Positions 35,689 to 50,522 are shown, counted from the first letter of the stretch. The stretch is DNA of 64,000 nt from Rhizobiales bacterium 32-66-11 (GCA_002304505.1 NCEH01000003.1:1-64000), one strand, 5' to 3'. Notes: generated by a model from the letters alone, not told the origin. Program-made: numbers and translations.

Positions 35689-36012
35689 TCAGCCTTCCGT
35701 ACGCACTTCCAGCACGGCCTGGGCAAGGAACTCGTCCATGTTCCGGCGAATCTGGTGCTCGGAGACCTCGACGCCCTTGGCATCGAAATCGGTCCGCAGC
35801 TTGCGATAGACGTCTTCGTCGCCATGCTCTTCGAGATCGGCGACGACCACTTCCTTGGCATAGGCCTGCGCGTCTTCCTCGGACAGGCCGAGCTTTTCCG
35901 CGGCCCACAGGCCCAGCAGCTTGTTGCGCCGCGCCACCGCCTTGAAGCGGATCTCTTCGTCGAGCGCGAATCGCTTTTCGAACCCCTCCTCGCGCTTGTC
36001 GAACGTCGTCAT
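35689..36012 (-). CDS. F1-ATPase inhibitor zeta subunit (DUF1476)
   Basis: A 107-residue protein of the alphaproteobacterial zeta family, first purified as an inhibitor of the Paracoccus F1-ATPase. The N-terminal helix (MTTFDKREEGFEKRF) corresponds to the inhibitory region of Paracoccus zeta, and the four-helix body (ARRNKLLGLWAAEKLG...) is conserved. It blocks ATP hydrolysis by the synthase. The position next to purC is characteristic of Rhizobiales. The ATG at 36012, after a GAGGG, is preferred over one four codons upstream. Confidence 0.9.
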   Translation of the reverse strand: MTTFDKREEGFEKRFALDEEIRFKAVARRNKLLGLWAAEKLGLSEEDAQAYAKEVVVADLEEHGDEDVYRKLRTDFDAKGVEVSEHQIRRNMDEFLAQAVLEVRTEG

Positions 36013-36302
36013 GGCAGCCCTCATCTTGACGTTTCCGTGACCGGGGATCGCTCATGTCCGAACGTCACCGTCGCGGCTCTTGAATATAGGCGCGGCCTTC
36101 CCAGATCAATGTGACGCAACGGACCGGGACGGCTCATTCAGCCTTGCAGACCCAATACGTTGTATCTGGCGCGCCAATCGGCTAGTGTTCGATCAGGCGC
36201 GTTCTGTGCTGCGAAACAGCCCCAGCGCGCCCCGCCAAGGAGCGTCACCGAAAACGGAGCCTTGGCAAACCCATGGATTTCCTCAATCGACGGTATACAC
36301 CC

Positions 36303-37067
36303 ATGAGCCGCCGCCGCCGCATTTACGAAGGCAAGGCGAAGGTCCTCTATGAAGGCCCCGAGCCTGGAACACTCATCCAGCACTTTAAGGATGATGCCAC
36401 CGCCTTCAACGCCAAGAAGCACGAAGTGATTGACGGCAAGGGTGTGCTGAACAACCGCATCTCCGAGTATATCTTCTCGCGGTTGAACGACATCGGCGTG
36501 CCCACGCACTTCATTCGCCGTTTGAACATGCGCGAGCAGCTCATCCGCGAGGTGGAGATCATCCCGCTGGAGATCGTTGTGCGCAACGTCGCTGCCGGCT
36601 CGCTGTCCACCCGCCTGGGCATCGAGGAAGGCACCGCGCTGCCGCGTTCGATTATCGAATTCTACTACAAGAACGACGCGCTGAACGATCCGCTGGTTTC
36701 CGAGGAGCATGTCACGGCTTTCGGGTGGGCGACCACCCAGGAAATCGACGACATCATCGCCCTCGCGATCCGCGTGAACGATTTCCTCTCCGGCCTGTTC
36801 CTCGGGGTCGGGATTCGCCTGGTCGATTTCAAGATGGAATGCGGCCGGCTGTGGGAAAACGACATGATGCGCATTGTCGTTGCTGACGAGATCAGCCCCG
36901 ATTCCTGCCGTCTGTGGGATGTGAAGTCGAGCGACAAGCTCGACAAGGACCGGTTCCGCCGTGACATGGGCGGGCTGGTGGAAGCCTATACCGAAGTCGC
37001 GCGCCGGCTCGGCATCATCGCCGAGAACGAGCCGATCCAGGGAACTGGACCGGTCCTCGTCAAGTGA
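36303..37067 (+). CDS. purC: SAICAR synthetase PurC
   Basis: A 254-residue phosphoribosylaminoimidazole-succinocarboxamide synthase of purine synthesis. Motifs include [16 protein letters not shown] at the ATP site, [30 protein letters not shown] and [13 protein letters not shown]. The ATG at 36303 fits the Rhizobiales family start; an in-frame ATG ten codons earlier is less likely. It leads the purC-purS-purQ-purL run. Confidence 0.97.
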   Translation: MSRRRRIYEGKAKVLYEGPEPGTLIQHFKDDATAFNAKKHEVIDGKGVLNNRISEYIFSRLNDIGVPTHFIRRLNMREQLIREVEIIPLEIVVRNVAAGSLSTRLGIEEGTALPRSIIEFYYKNDALNDPLVSEEHVTAFGWATTQEIDDIIALAIRVNDFLSGLFLGVGIRLVDFKMECGRLWENDMMRIVVADEISPDSCRLWDVKSSDKLDKDRFRRDMGGLVEAYTEVARRLGIIAENEPIQGTGPVLVK

Positions 37068-37138
37068 GCTTGTGACCTTTGACCCTAGCTGCTACGCGGG
37101 GGCCGAAAGGCCCCCGCTTCTGTTGTGAGTGATGTTCC

Positions 37139-37381
37139 ATGAAGGCGCGCGTTATCGTCACGCTGAAATCCGCAGTGCTCGATCCCCAGGGAAAGGCCAT
37201 CGAGGGCGCGTTGCGTTCGCTCGGCGTCTCCGGTGTGCAGAGCGTGCGGCAGGGCAAGGTTTTCGACGTGGAGCTGGCCGGCAACGACCGGGCGTCCGCC
37301 GAAGGGGCCTTGAAGGAGGCGTGCGACCGCCTGCTCGCCAACACCGTGATCGAGACTTATAAGGTCGAGTTCGCAGAGTGA
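37139..37381 (+). CDS. purS: FGAM synthase subunit PurS
   Basis: An 80-residue small subunit of the formylglycinamidine ribonucleotide synthase complex, used in organisms with the short PurL. Family features are MKARVIVTLKSAVLDPQGKAIEGAL and SLGVSGVQSVRQGKVFDVEL. It bridges PurL and PurQ and helps ammonia channelling. It lies 71 bp after purC and an unusual 268 bp before purQ. Confidence 0.95.
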   Translation: MKARVIVTLKSAVLDPQGKAIEGALRSLGVSGVQSVRQGKVFDVELAGNDRASAEGALKEACDRLLANTVIETYKVEFAE

Positions 37382-37649
37382 GAGCGTTTGTTGCCGTCGC
37401 CGCTCGCCCCGGATGCGAACGAGAGACTCAACAGGGGACTCAACGGGGGATTCATGGCCGATCTTTGCATCGCCCGCCGCCGCGAATGCCAGAGCGGGCC
37501 GGACGGCCCGGCCTGCCCGGAGGGGGCGGCTCTGGCGGGCTCGGTCTCGTGTCCCCATATTGAATTCATTATAGTCTCCGGCCCCATTTCAGCCAGCATG
37601 GCCGCTTGTGCCCCCTGCCGGTTTGAACGCGCGGATATGCACTGATCCC

Positions 37650-38351
37650 ATGAAATCAGCAGTCATTCTCTTCCCTGGATCGAACCGCGAGCACGATGCC
37701 GCCCGCGCGCTGAAGCTGGTCGCCGGCTCCAATGTCAACATCGTCTGGCATGGGGAAAGCGAACTGCCCAAGCACACGGACCTGGTCGTCCTGCCCGGCG
37801 GCTTCTCCTATGGCGATTATCTGCGCTGCGGCGCGATCGCTGCGCGCGCCAACATCATGGGGGCGGTGCGCGCCCATGCGGAGAAGGGCGGGCTGGTGCT
37901 CGGCATCTGCAACGGCTTCCAGATCCTGTGCGAAGCCGGCCTGCTGCCGGGTGTGCTGGTGCGCAATGCCAAGCTGCGTTTTGTCTGCCGCGAAGTGTTC
38001 CTGCGGGTGGAACGGGCCGATACGGCCTTCACCCGCGCCTATCGCAAGAATGAATTGCTGCGCATCCCCATCGCCCATGGGGAAGGCAATTATACCGCCG
38101 ACGAGACCACCATCAAGCAATTGGAAGCGGAAGGGCGCGTTGCCTTCCGCTATGCCCGCGCCGACGGTCAGATCGACCAGGCCGACGGCCCGAATGGCGC
38201 CATCAATGGCATCGCCGGCATCTATTCCGAGAAGCTGAATGTTCTCGGCATGATGCCGCACCCGGAAAACAACATCGAGGCTCAGATCGGGCGGACCGAC
38301 GGTCGGGGCCTGTTTGAAAGTCTCGCCGCTGCGCTGAAGGCGGCGGCATAG
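37650..38351 (+). CDS. purQ: FGAM synthase glutaminase subunit PurQ
   Basis: A 233-residue class I glutaminase supplying ammonia to PurL. The nucleophile Cys is in [10 protein letters not shown], and the His/Glu catalytic pair lies in the C-terminal GMMPHPENN. The N-terminal [17 protein letters not shown] sets the start; an upstream ATG would add an unconserved leader. It is 31 bp before purL. Confidence 0.97.
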   Translation: MKSAVILFPGSNREHDAARALKLVAGSNVNIVWHGESELPKHTDLVVLPGGFSYGDYLRCGAIAARANIMGAVRAHAEKGGLVLGICNGFQILCEAGLLPGVLVRNAKLRFVCREVFLRVERADTAFTRAYRKNELLRIPIAHGEGNYTADETTIKQLEAEGRVAFRYARADGQIDQADGPNGAINGIAGIYSEKLNVLGMMPHPENNIEAQIGRTDGRGLFESLAAALKAAA

Positions 38352-38382
38352 CCGCCCCGCGCCCTCGGATTGGATCGCACCC

Positions 38383-40596
<2,214 letters not shown>

Positions 40597-40642
40597 AGGC
40601 CGACGGCTTCGACAGCGGCGCTTCCAGTTAAGGAATAAACCC

Positions 40643-40882
40643 ATGGCCATGGATTCTCGCGACATCGAACGGCTCATCAAGAGCGCGCTGCCCGACGCCC
40701 AGATCTCCATCGAGGATCTCGCCGGCGACGGCGATCATTATGCCGCGACCATCGTGTCGGAGGCGTTTCGCGGCAAGAGCCGCGTGCAGCAGCATCAGAT
40801 GGTCTATGCCGCGCTCCAGGGCAATATGGGCGGCGTGCTCCATGCCCTGGCGCTGAAGACCTCGGCGCCGGCGACCGCCTGA
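40643..40882 (+). CDS. BolA-family protein
   Basis: A 79-residue BolA-like protein (IERLIKSALPDAQISIEDLAGDGDHYAATIVSE) with the conserved KSRVQQHQMVYAAL segment. BolA proteins form [2Fe-2S]-bridged heterodimers with CGFS glutaredoxins and take part in Fe-S trafficking and iron sensing. The next gene but one frame, grxD, is exactly such a partner 119 bp downstream. Confidence 0.93.
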   Translation: MAMDSRDIERLIKSALPDAQISIEDLAGDGDHYAATIVSEAFRGKSRVQQHQMVYAALQGNMGGVLHALALKTSAPATA

Positions 40883-41001
40883 GGCGATCTGCGGGCGCGG
40901 CCGCAAAGGACTAACGCGGTGGCATCTTGCGCTTTGCGCGGCGACCACCGATCTTCTCAGGCAGGACGGTCATCACGCCGCCACCAGTGTGGAATTGATC
41001 C

Positions 41002-41340
41002 ATGAGCATTCGCGAATTCATCGACCGTGAGGTCAAGGACAACGACGTGGTCGTGTTCATGAAGGGCACGCCGCAGTTCCCCATGTGCGGCTTTTCCGGT
41101 CAGGTCGTGCAGATCCTGGACCATGTGGGCGTCGCCTATAAGGGCATCAACGTCCTGGAATCCGACGAGCTGCGCCAGGGCATCAAGGAATATGCCAGCT
41201 GGCCGACCATCCCCCAGATCTATGTGAAGGGTGAATTCCTCGGCGGCTGCGACATCGTTCGCGAGATGTTCCAGGCCGGCGAGCTGATCCCCCTGTTCGA
41301 GGAAAAGGGCGTGCCGGTGCGCGACCGCGCCATCGGCTGA
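41002..41340 (+). CDS. grxD: Monothiol glutaredoxin Grx4 (CGFS type)
   Basis: A 112-residue monothiol glutaredoxin with the CGFS active site in QFPMCGFSGQ and the glutathione/TVP-like motif WPTIPQIYVKGEFLGGCDI. It carries a glutathione-ligated [2Fe-2S] cluster and hands it to BolA or other acceptors. It ends the purine/BolA operon, and a strong terminator separates it from the convergent purB. Confidence 0.97.
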   Translation: MSIREFIDREVKDNDVVVFMKGTPQFPMCGFSGQVVQILDHVGVAYKGINVLESDELRQGIKEYASWPTIPQIYVKGEFLGGCDIVREMFQAGELIPLFEEKGVPVRDRAIG

Positions 41341-41368
41341 TTTTGCTTTCGTCCGAATTCTGGAAATG

Positions 41369-41397
41369 AAAATGCCCGGGCAAGCCCGGGCATTTTT
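41369..41397. terminator. Bidirectional terminator between grxD and purB
   Basis: A 13-bp stem (AAAATGCCCGGGC with its complement) around a two-base gap, effectively a four-base loop, ends in T5 on the plus strand and T4 on the minus strand. It serves both convergent genes. Confidence 0.9.
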
Positions 41398-41422
41398 GTT
41401 TTTCAGCCTGAGGCAGGAAAGG

Positions 41423-42730
41423 TCAGGCGCGCCCGAACACCCGCTTGAAGATCGTGTCGGCATGCTTGAGGTGATAGCCGAGGTCGAACTTCTCGTTGAT
41501 GTCGTCCTCGCTGAGATAGGCGCGCACATCCGCGTCGTTCAGCAGGAAGGTGCGGAAATCGCCTTCGCCGCGCCACACGCGCATGGCGTTGCGCTGGACC
41601 AGACGATAGCTGTCCTCGCGGCTCGCGCCCTTCTGGGTCAGCGCCAGAAGAACCCGCTGGGAATGGATCAGCCCGCCGAGCTTATCCATGTTCTTCTGCA
41701 TGTTGTCGGCATGGACCACCAGCTTGTCCATCACGCCGGCGAGCCGGGCGAGGGCGAAATCCAGGGTCACGGTCGCGTCCGGGCCGATCATGCGCTCGAC
41801 CGAGGAATGGGAGATGTCGCGCTCGTGCCAGAGTGCCACATTCTCCATGGCCGGCAGTGCATAGGCGCGCACCATGCGGGCGAGGCCAGTGAGATTTTCC
41901 GTGAGCACCGGGTTGCGCTTGTGCGGCATGGCCGAGGAGCCCTTCTGGGCCTCGGAGAAATATTCCTCCGCCTCCAGCACCTCGGTGCGCTGAAGATGGC
42001 GGATTTCGGTGGCGAGCCGCTCCACCGACGAGGCGATCACGCCGAGCGTCGCGAAGAACATGGCGTGTCGGTCGCGCGGGATCACCTGGGTGGAGACCGT
42101 CTCCACGCTCAGCCCCATCTTTGCCGCGACATGCTCTTCCACGCGAGGATCCACATGGGCGAAGGTGCCGACCGCACCGGAAATGGCGCAGGTCGCGATT
42201 TCCGCCCGCGCCGCTACCAGCCGCACGCGGGCGCGCTGGAATTCGGCATGGGCAATGGCCAGCTTGATGCCGAAGGTGGTCGGCTCGGCATGGATGCCAT
42301 GCGAGCGGCCGACGGTGGGGGTGAGCTTGTGTTCGAACGCACGCCGCTCCAGCACCGCCAGCAAATGGTCGATGTCGGCGATCAGCAGGTCCGAGGCGCG
42401 CGCCAGCTGCACCGCGAGGCTGGTATCCAGCACGTCGGACGAGGTCATGCCCTGGTGCACGAACCGCGCCTCGGGCCCGACGATCTCGGACAGATGGGTG
42501 AGGAAGGCGATGACGTCATGCTTCACGTCGCGCTCGATGGCGTCGATGCGGTCCACGTCGAATTCGGCGTCCCGGCCGAGTTCCCAGATCTTGGCGGCGG
42601 CGTCCTTGGGCACGATGCCAAGCTCGGCCATGGCGTCGGCGGCATGGGCCTCGATCTCGAACCAGATGCGGAAACGCGCTTCAGGGGACCAGAGGCTGGC
42701 CATTTCCGGGCGGCTGTAGCGGGGGATCAT
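41423..42730 (-). CDS. purB: Adenylosuccinate lyase PurB
   Basis: A 435-residue fumarase/aspartase-superfamily lyase acting twice in purine synthesis (SAICAR and adenylosuccinate cleavage). The signature SSAMPHKRNP is present, as are the TSSDVLDTSLAVQL and GRSHGIHAEPTTFG active-site blocks. It starts MIPRYSRPEMASLW, as in Rhizobiales. It is convergent with the other purine genes rather than in their operon. Confidence 0.97.
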   Translation of the reverse strand: MIPRYSRPEMASLWSPEARFRIWFEIEAHAADAMAELGIVPKDAAAKIWELGRDAEFDVDRIDAIERDVKHDVIAFLTHLSEIVGPEARFVHQGMTSSDVLDTSLAVQLARASDLLIADIDHLLAVLERRAFEHKLTPTVGRSHGIHAEPTTFGIKLAIAHAEFQRARVRLVAARAEIATCAISGAVGTFAHVDPRVEEHVAAKMGLSVETVSTQVIPRDRHAMFFATLGVIASSVERLATEIRHLQRTEVLEAEEYFSEAQKGSSAMPHKRNPVLTENLTGLARMVRAYALPAMENVALWHERDISHSSVERMIGPDATVTLDFALARLAGVMDKLVVHADNMQKNMDKLGGLIHSQRVLLALTQKGASREDSYRLVQRNAMRVWRGEGDFRTFLLNDADVRAYLSEDDINEKFDLGYHLKHADTIFKRVFGRA

Positions 42731-42977
42731 CGCGGCGCTCTTTTCATTATCGGCAAGGCGAGCCCTGTATCAGATCGACGCCGCTTTCGGTAGCGCCGCC
42801 GACGCTGCCTATATGTGGGCATTTGCATGACGCAGGCTGCGGCGGGCTGGCTTCAAGCCGCAATGCCGGATAAGACGCGGCGCACAGGCGGGGCATCGTT
42901 GAGGCCGCGCCTTCCCGCAACGGCTTTGCGGGGTTAGGTTGGGGGCGTCCGAGGACGCCGATGCCCGGAGAACATGA

Positions 42978-44390
42978 GTGCTGTACGTGTCCACGCGCGG
43001 CGAGGCGCCGCCTTTGTCCTTCGCCGATGCCTTGCTGGCGGGTCTTGCCCGTGACGGCGGCCTTTATGTGCCGGAAAGCTGGCCGACCCTCACGGCCGAC
43101 GAAATCGCGGCGCTGGCGGGCCGGCCCTATGCCGAAGTGGCCCGCAAGATCATCTCTCCCTTCGTGGCCGGCGCGATCCCCCAGCCCGCGCTCGATCTGA
43201 TGATCGAGGACGCGTACCGCAATTTCCGCCACCCGGCGACCACGCCCCTGGTTCAGCTCGGCCCCAACCGCTTCGTGCTGGAGCTGTTCCACGGCCCGAC
43301 CCTGGCGTTCAAGGACGTGGCCATGCAGCTGCTGTCGCGGCTGATGGACCATGTGCTCTCCGCCCGTGGCGCGCGGGCGACCATCGTCGGCGCCACCTCG
43401 GGTGACACCGGCAGCGCGGCCATCGAGGCGTTCCGCCATTCCGATGCGGTGGATGTGTTCATCCTCTATCCCCATGGCCGCGTGTCGGAGGTGCAGCGCC
43501 GGCAGATGACCGGCGTTGGCGCGCACAATGTCCATGCGATCGCGGTGGAAGGCACGTTCGACGATTGCCAGGCCCTGGTGAAGGGCATGTTCAACCACCA
43601 CGCCTTCCGCGACCGCATGGCGCTGGCGGGGGTGAATTCCATCAATTGGGCGCGCATCGTCGCCCAGGTGGTCTATTATTTCTATGCCGCTACCGCCCTC
43701 GGCGCCCCGGCGCGGGAGGTGTCGTTCGTCGTCCCCACCGGCAATTTCGGCGACATCCTGGCCGGTTGGGTCGCCAAGCGCATGGGCCTGCCGATCCACG
43801 ATCTCACCATCGCGACCAATGTGAACGACATCCTCGTCCGCACGCTGGAGAGCGGGCGCTATGAGGTGCGCGGGGTGCAGCCCTCGTACTCGCCGTCGAT
43901 GGACATCCAGGTCTCGTCGAATTTCGAACGTGTCCTGTTCGAAGCGCTCAACCGCGAGTCCACCGTGCTGCGCCAGCTGATGGCCTCGCTGACCCAGTCC
44001 GGCGCATTCACCCTGCCGCGCGAGGCGATGGCCACCATCTGCGGGGAATTCTCCGCCGGCCGGGCGGACGAACCGGAGACGCTTGCCACGATCACCCGCA
44101 CCTATCGCGAGGCGGACTATGTGATCGACCCGCATACCGCCGTCGCGCTCGCGGTTGCCGGGAAGGTGGAGCACAATCCGCGCATTCCGCAGGTGATCCT
44201 GTCCACCGCCCATCCGGCCAAGTTCCCGGATGTTGTGGAAGCCGCCACCGGCAAGCGGCCCGCGCTGCCCGCCCATATGGCGGACCTGATGACCCGCAAG
44301 GAGAAGACCACTATCTTGCCCAACGATCTCGCGGCCATCGAACGCTTCATCTCCACCCATTCCCGCATCACGTCGGGCGCCGCGGCATGA
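42978..44390 (+). CDS. thrC: Threonine synthase
   Basis: A 470-residue PLP enzyme forming threonine from O-phosphohomoserine. The PLP Lys is in TLAFKDVAMQLL near residue 113, the phosphate loop is GATSGDTGSAAIEAF and the N-terminus (LYVSTRGEAPPLSFADALLAGLARDGGLYVPE) is standard. The start is a GTG after GGAG. It overlaps the peptidase gene by four bases, a coupling conserved in Rhizobiales. Confidence 0.97.
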   Translation: MLYVSTRGEAPPLSFADALLAGLARDGGLYVPESWPTLTADEIAALAGRPYAEVARKIISPFVAGAIPQPALDLMIEDAYRNFRHPATTPLVQLGPNRFVLELFHGPTLAFKDVAMQLLSRLMDHVLSARGARATIVGATSGDTGSAAIEAFRHSDAVDVFILYPHGRVSEVQRRQMTGVGAHNVHAIAVEGTFDDCQALVKGMFNHHAFRDRMALAGVNSINWARIVAQVVYYFYAATALGAPAREVSFVVPTGNFGDILAGWVAKRMGLPIHDLTIATNVNDILVRTLESGRYEVRGVQPSYSPSMDIQVSSNFERVLFEALNRESTVLRQLMASLTQSGAFTLPREAMATICGEFSAGRADEPETLATITRTYREADYVIDPHTAVALAVAGKVEHNPRIPQVILSTAHPAKFPDVVEAATGKRPALPAHMADLMTRKEKTTILPNDLAAIERFISTHSRITSGAAA

Positions 44391-45652
44391 GCGTCACGCG
44401 GACCACCCTGGACAACGGCATCACCGTTCTTTCCGACCCCATGCCGCATCTCGGCACGGTCTCGCTCGGCATCTGGGTCGGGGCGGGCGCGCGGGACGAG
44501 CAGGAGAACGAGCACGGCATCTCCCATCTGCTGGAGCATATGGCGTTCAAGGGCACGCGGCGGCGCTCCGCCCGCCGCATCGCCGAGGAAATCGAGCAGG
44601 TGGGCGGCGATATCAATGCCGCCACCTCGGTCGAGCACACCTCTTATAACGTGCGCGTGCTGGGCGAGGATCTCGGGCTCGGGCTCGATATCCTGGCCGA
44701 CATCCTCACCGATCCGGCCTTCGCGCCGGACGAGCTGGTGCGCGAGCAGAATGTGATCGTGCAGGAAATCGGCGCGGTGCAGGACACCCCCGACGATCTC
44801 GTGTTTGACCTGTTCCAGGAGCGCGCATTCCCGGACCAGGCCATCGGGCGGTCCATTCTCGGCACGCCGGAAACGGTGCGCGGCTTCAATTCGGCCGGGC
44901 TCGGCGCCTATCTGGAGCGCAGCTATCGCGGCCCGCGCATGGTGGTGTCGGCTTCCGGCGCCGTGGATCACGAAAAACTGGTGCGCGAGGCCGCCGACCG
45001 GCTGCGCCCCATCGGCCCGGGGCAGAAGCCGGCAACGCCGCTTGCCGCCTATGGTGGTGGAACGGTGCTGACGCCCCGCGATCTGGAGCAGGTCCATATC
45101 GTGCTGGGGCTCGAGGGGCGGTCCTATACCGACCCCGGCTATCACGCGCTTCAAGTGCTGACGAACGTGCTCGGCGGCGGCATGTCCTCGCGCCTGTTCC
45201 AGGAAGTGCGCGAGACGCGGGGCCTGTGCTATTCGATCTACGCCTTTCACTGGGCCTATGCGGATACCGGCCTGTTCGGCATCTATGCGGGCACGGATCA
45301 GGGCGATGTGGGTGAATTGACCGATGTGGTCATCGATCAATTGCTCGCCTTGGCGGACGGCGCCAGCGAAGTGGAAGTGAATCGCGCCAAGGCGCAGATG
45401 AAGGTCGGGGTCCTGACTGCGCAGGAAAGCTCCGGCGCGCGGGCCGATCAGGCGGCGCGGCAGATCCTCGGGTTCGACCGGATCATTCCGGTGGAGGAAA
45501 TCGTCGCGAAAGTCGAAGCCGTCACGGTGGAGAGCGTGCGCGCCAGCGCGCGCGACCTGCTGGCCCATGCACGTCCCACCTTATCGGCCATCGGCCCCGG
45601 AAAGGGGCTTGAACCGGCCGCGCGGGTTGTGGAACGTTTGACGTTGCGGTGA
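44387..45652 (+). CDS. M16 family zinc peptidase (mitochondrial processing peptidase-like)
   Basis: A 421-residue pitrilysin-type peptidase. The inverted zinc motif HLLEHMAFKGT (HxxEH) and downstream Glu in the helix EHTSYNVRVLGEDLGLGLDILADIL are in place, and the C-terminal half has the usual second M16 fold with the GGGMSSRLFQEVRE block. Relatives are the ancestors of mitochondrial processing peptidase; the substrate in bacteria is uncertain. It overlaps thrC by four bases. Confidence 0.94.
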   Translation: MSVTRTTLDNGITVLSDPMPHLGTVSLGIWVGAGARDEQENEHGISHLLEHMAFKGTRRRSARRIAEEIEQVGGDINAATSVEHTSYNVRVLGEDLGLGLDILADILTDPAFAPDELVREQNVIVQEIGAVQDTPDDLVFDLFQERAFPDQAIGRSILGTPETVRGFNSAGLGAYLERSYRGPRMVVSASGAVDHEKLVREAADRLRPIGPGQKPATPLAAYGGGTVLTPRDLEQVHIVLGLEGRSYTDPGYHALQVLTNVLGGGMSSRLFQEVRETRGLCYSIYAFHWAYADTGLFGIYAGTDQGDVGELTDVVIDQLLALADGASEVEVNRAKAQMKVGVLTAQESSGARADQAARQILGFDRIIPVEEIVAKVEAVTVESVRASARDLLAHARPTLSAIGPGKGLEPAARVVERLTLR

Positions 45653-45670
45653 CGCACATCAGTCCTCGCT

Positions 45671-46342
45671 GTGGCGGACCGACGCATGTGGTTGTTCAGT
45701 TCTATCTTCGAGCAAAGCGTGTTGCATGCGATCATGGGCGAGGGCGTCTATTTGCGTGTGCCGCAGATGAAGGACTTTGCGAGCTGGCAGGCTCTGCGGG
45801 AAGAAAGCCGTGACTTTCTCTCCCCGTGGGAGCCGCTCTGGCCCGTGGACGACCTGACGAAGGGCGCCTTTCGCCGCCGTCTGCGGCATTATGCGCGCGA
45901 TATGCAGCGCGACGAAGCCTATCCGCTTTTCATTTTCCGCGCGGGGGACGATTGTCTCCTCGGCGGGCTCACCTTGTCGAATGTGCGGCGCGGCGTGTGC
46001 CAGGCCGCGAGCCTCGGCTATTGGATGGGCGCGCGCCACGCCGGGCAGGGCTATATGACGGCGGCCGTCGCCGCCCTGATTCCCGTTGCCTTCGACGTGC
46101 TGCATCTGCGCCGCATCGAGGCGGCGTGCATGACCAATAATGCCGCCTCGATCAAGCTGCTGCGAAAACTGGGGTTCGTCTCCGAAGGCCTGGCGCGCGA
46201 ATATCTCTGCATCAACGGCACGTGGGAAGATCATTTCCTGTTCGCGCGCCTGCGCAGCGATGGCGCCGAGCCCCGGCCGTTCCAGGAGGCGCCGTCCTAC
46301 GAGGCGCCGTTTGCGCCGCGCCGCGAACCCTCGAGAGCCTGA
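45671..46342 (+). CDS. GNAT family N-acetyltransferase (RimJ-like)
   Basis: A protein of up to 223 residues with a RimJ/RimL-type GNAT domain: YLRVPQMKDFASWQALREES at the start, then GYWMGARHAGQGYMTAAVAALIPVAF with the acetyl-CoA loop, and LRRIEAACMTNNAASIKLLRKLGF. It probably acetylates a protein N-terminus such as a ribosomal protein. The start may be the GTG given or the ATG at 45686. It is 18 bp after the peptidase gene, completing a three-gene operon. Confidence 0.9.
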   Translation: MADRRMWLFSSIFEQSVLHAIMGEGVYLRVPQMKDFASWQALREESRDFLSPWEPLWPVDDLTKGAFRRRLRHYARDMQRDEAYPLFIFRAGDDCLLGGLTLSNVRRGVCQAASLGYWMGARHAGQGYMTAAVAALIPVAFDVLHLRRIEAACMTNNAASIKLLRKLGFVSEGLAREYLCINGTWEDHFLFARLRSDGAEPRPFQEAPSYEAPFAPRREPSRA

Positions 46343-46370
46343 TCGCGCCCGTCCCGGTTGAATGGTAAGG

Positions 46371-48380
46371 TCAGTTTGCGGGCAGCGCGGCCGACGAGGG
46401 CTTCGCCAATTGCTCGATCACCGAGCGCACCGCGGCTTCGCCGGAGCCGCGCGCGCGCACCGCATCGAGCAAAGGCTGGGCCGCCCCTGACCGGCGAATG
46501 AGGCTCTGCGGGTCGATCATCACATTGGGGCTGGTCCAGGGGCCTTGAACCAGGAACGGCAGATCGAACGCCAGCTTGTCGCTGCTCGCACCGGCCGCGG
46601 GCAACAGGCCCGCCTGGCCATGCAGATCCAGGTCGCGCAGAATGACCGAGACGGTCCCGCTGACATTCACCCGCACGTGCTTGGCTTCCAGCCGGCCCTC
46701 GTCCACATTGGCCATGCCCTTGGCGATCGTCAGCTTCGCCGCCAGCGCATCATAGGCGGTGCGCCCGCCACGCAGGTCGCCGCCGGCCGAAAGCGGGCGT
46801 TGCTCGATGCGCTTGAGCACCTGCCCCACATCCAGCCCGACCACCGCGCCGGCCTTGCCCGAGAGCGCGACACGGCCATGCAGGCTCTGGGCGATCTCGA
46901 AAACGCTCTCGCCGGATCCTTCCAGCAGCAATTGAAGGTCGCCCTTGCCTTCCAGCTTGCGCAGGCCGGCCAGATCGTCGAGCGCCTGGTCGAGCGCGAC
47001 ATCCATGGCGTCGCCTTCCAGATGCACCAGGATGCCTTCGGCGGCATCGGGGCGCGGGGCGACGGTGAGCGAGGCGCGCACCGCGCCGCCCCAGGCCTGC
47101 ACATTGCCCAGCGCCAGAACCAGCCGGCCCGCGCGCAAAGTGGCGCTGGTGGCGACGCGCTCGAACGTCCGGTCCTCGGCGCGCACAGTCCCGGCGGAGA
47201 GCCGCAGGTCCACATCCACCGCCTTGAGGCCATTGGTGGAGAGCGTGCCGCGATCCCAATTGGTGCCGCTCTCGTCGGTCAGGACCAGCCGGCCGTACGG
47301 GGTCACGTTCAGGCTGTCGGCGGCGAACGTGCCCTGCACCGAGGGGCGCGGACCGTCGAGCTTGACCGAGAGCGCGCCCTCGCTGCGATTGCCGTCCAGC
47401 TCCGCATTGGCGGGCGTCAGGGAGATTTCGCGGGGGGTCGCGGACACCTTGCCGGAAAAGGAGAAACGCCCGAACCCGCCCGAGGTGGGCGTCGGCAGCT
47501 CGATCCAATCGAGCAGGCCGCGCAGCGCGCTTGTTTCACCGGAGGCGTCGCCGAGCAGGCTTGGCGAGGCCCCGCCCGCGGCCAGCCCGCGGAATCGCAC
47601 CCAGGAGGTTCCGGTGGAAAGATCGACCCGGCTTTCGCTCGCCCGGCCGGCGAGAAAGGCTGCGGCGTCGGCGATGGCGATGCGGCCTTCCACCTGCCGG
47701 TCCCGCCACGTGAAATCCAACGTCAGCGCCAGCGCCGAGCCGGACGAGCGGTCGAGCGAGGCATCAATGTCGCTGATCAATTCCTGGGTGAGGCCCTCAG
47801 GGCTGCGCATCGCGATGGTGCCGCCGCGCAAGCGCAATTCGGGAACGTCCAGGTCTCCCACCAACGGGCCGAGGCGCAGGGCGCGGGGCAGGTGCTTGCC
47901 GGTCATGAGAAGGGTGGGGCGCAGCAGCGTGATGTCCGCCACTTCCATCTGGCCGAGCAGCAGCGGCAGCAGGCGCAGCCGCGCCACCGCGCCTTCGGCA
48001 TCGAAGACGGCGCCATCGCCGAGTGACACCGCGAACTTGCCGAGGATCAGGCGTGGCGACGGTAGCAGCGCGACGCCGGGCGCCTCGGTCTCATCATCGG
48101 TGTCCGTGTCCGCGATCCGGGCGACTCCACCGGTCGCGCGCAACAGGGCGTCATCCGCGAGGCGCCGCACTTCATGGGCCGGCACCAGTGCGGGAACGAG
48201 GACCATCGCGGCGACGCAGACGGCAGCGAGCACAGATGCGGTCGCGGCCAGAATCAACATCACCCGCCGGGCCGTTGCACCGAAATTCACCACGTATTCA
48301 TCCGGTCTTCGGGTTTGGGACAGGGCTCGTGCCGCACCGAGCCGAAAGCTTCTATCACTTCTCCCAGGGAGCTGGGACAT
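46371..48380 (-). CDS. AsmA-like inner-membrane protein
   Basis: A 669-residue protein with one N-terminal membrane helix (about residues 39-65) and a long periplasmic beta-rich body with repeated LDLDV-type strands and an AsmA C-terminal region ([38 protein letters not shown], conserved AsmA_2-like). AsmA-like proteins are thought to form lipid-conducting bridges or affect outer-membrane assembly. The first 38 residues are a polar extension, so a later start is possible. It is divergent from the acetoacetyl-CoA synthetase gene. Confidence 0.85.
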   Translation of the reverse strand: MSQLPGRSDRSFRLGAARALSQTRRPDEYVVNFGATARRVMLILAATASVLAAVCVAAMVLVPALVPAHEVRRLADDALLRATGGVARIADTDTDDETEAPGVALLPSPRLILGKFAVSLGDGAVFDAEGAVARLRLLPLLLGQMEVADITLLRPTLLMTGKHLPRALRLGPLVGDLDVPELRLRGGTIAMRSPEGLTQELISDIDASLDRSSGSALALTLDFTWRDRQVEGRIAIADAAAFLAGRASESRVDLSTGTSWVRFRGLAAGGASPSLLGDASGETSALRGLLDWIELPTPTSGGFGRFSFSGKVSATPREISLTPANAELDGNRSEGALSVKLDGPRPSVQGTFAADSLNVTPYGRLVLTDESGTNWDRGTLSTNGLKAVDVDLRLSAGTVRAEDRTFERVATSATLRAGRLVLALGNVQAWGGAVRASLTVAPRPDAAEGILVHLEGDAMDVALDQALDDLAGLRKLEGKGDLQLLLEGSGESVFEIAQSLHGRVALSGKAGAVVGLDVGQVLKRIEQRPLSAGGDLRGGRTAYDALAAKLTIAKGMANVDEGRLEAKHVRVNVSGTVSVILRDLDLHGQAGLLPAAGASSDKLAFDLPFLVQGPWTSPNVMIDPQSLIRRSGAAQPLLDAVRARGSGEAAVRSVIEQLAKPSSAALPAN

Positions 48381-48511
48381 TCTTCGGGGTCTGTGTCGGT
48401 TTGATGGCTGTGCCGCCCCATGGACCCGCTAGCAGATGGCTTATCCAAGGGCTATGTCTTAGGCAGCATCCAACCGCCGTGGCACGCGGCGGCAAATTCA
48501 GGGAGGGCATC

Positions 48512-50473
<1,962 letters not shown>

Positions 50474-50522
50474 GCGCCTGCCGGCTGCGAGAGCGCGCAA
50501 GGTGAGACCGGGCGTGTCGTGG

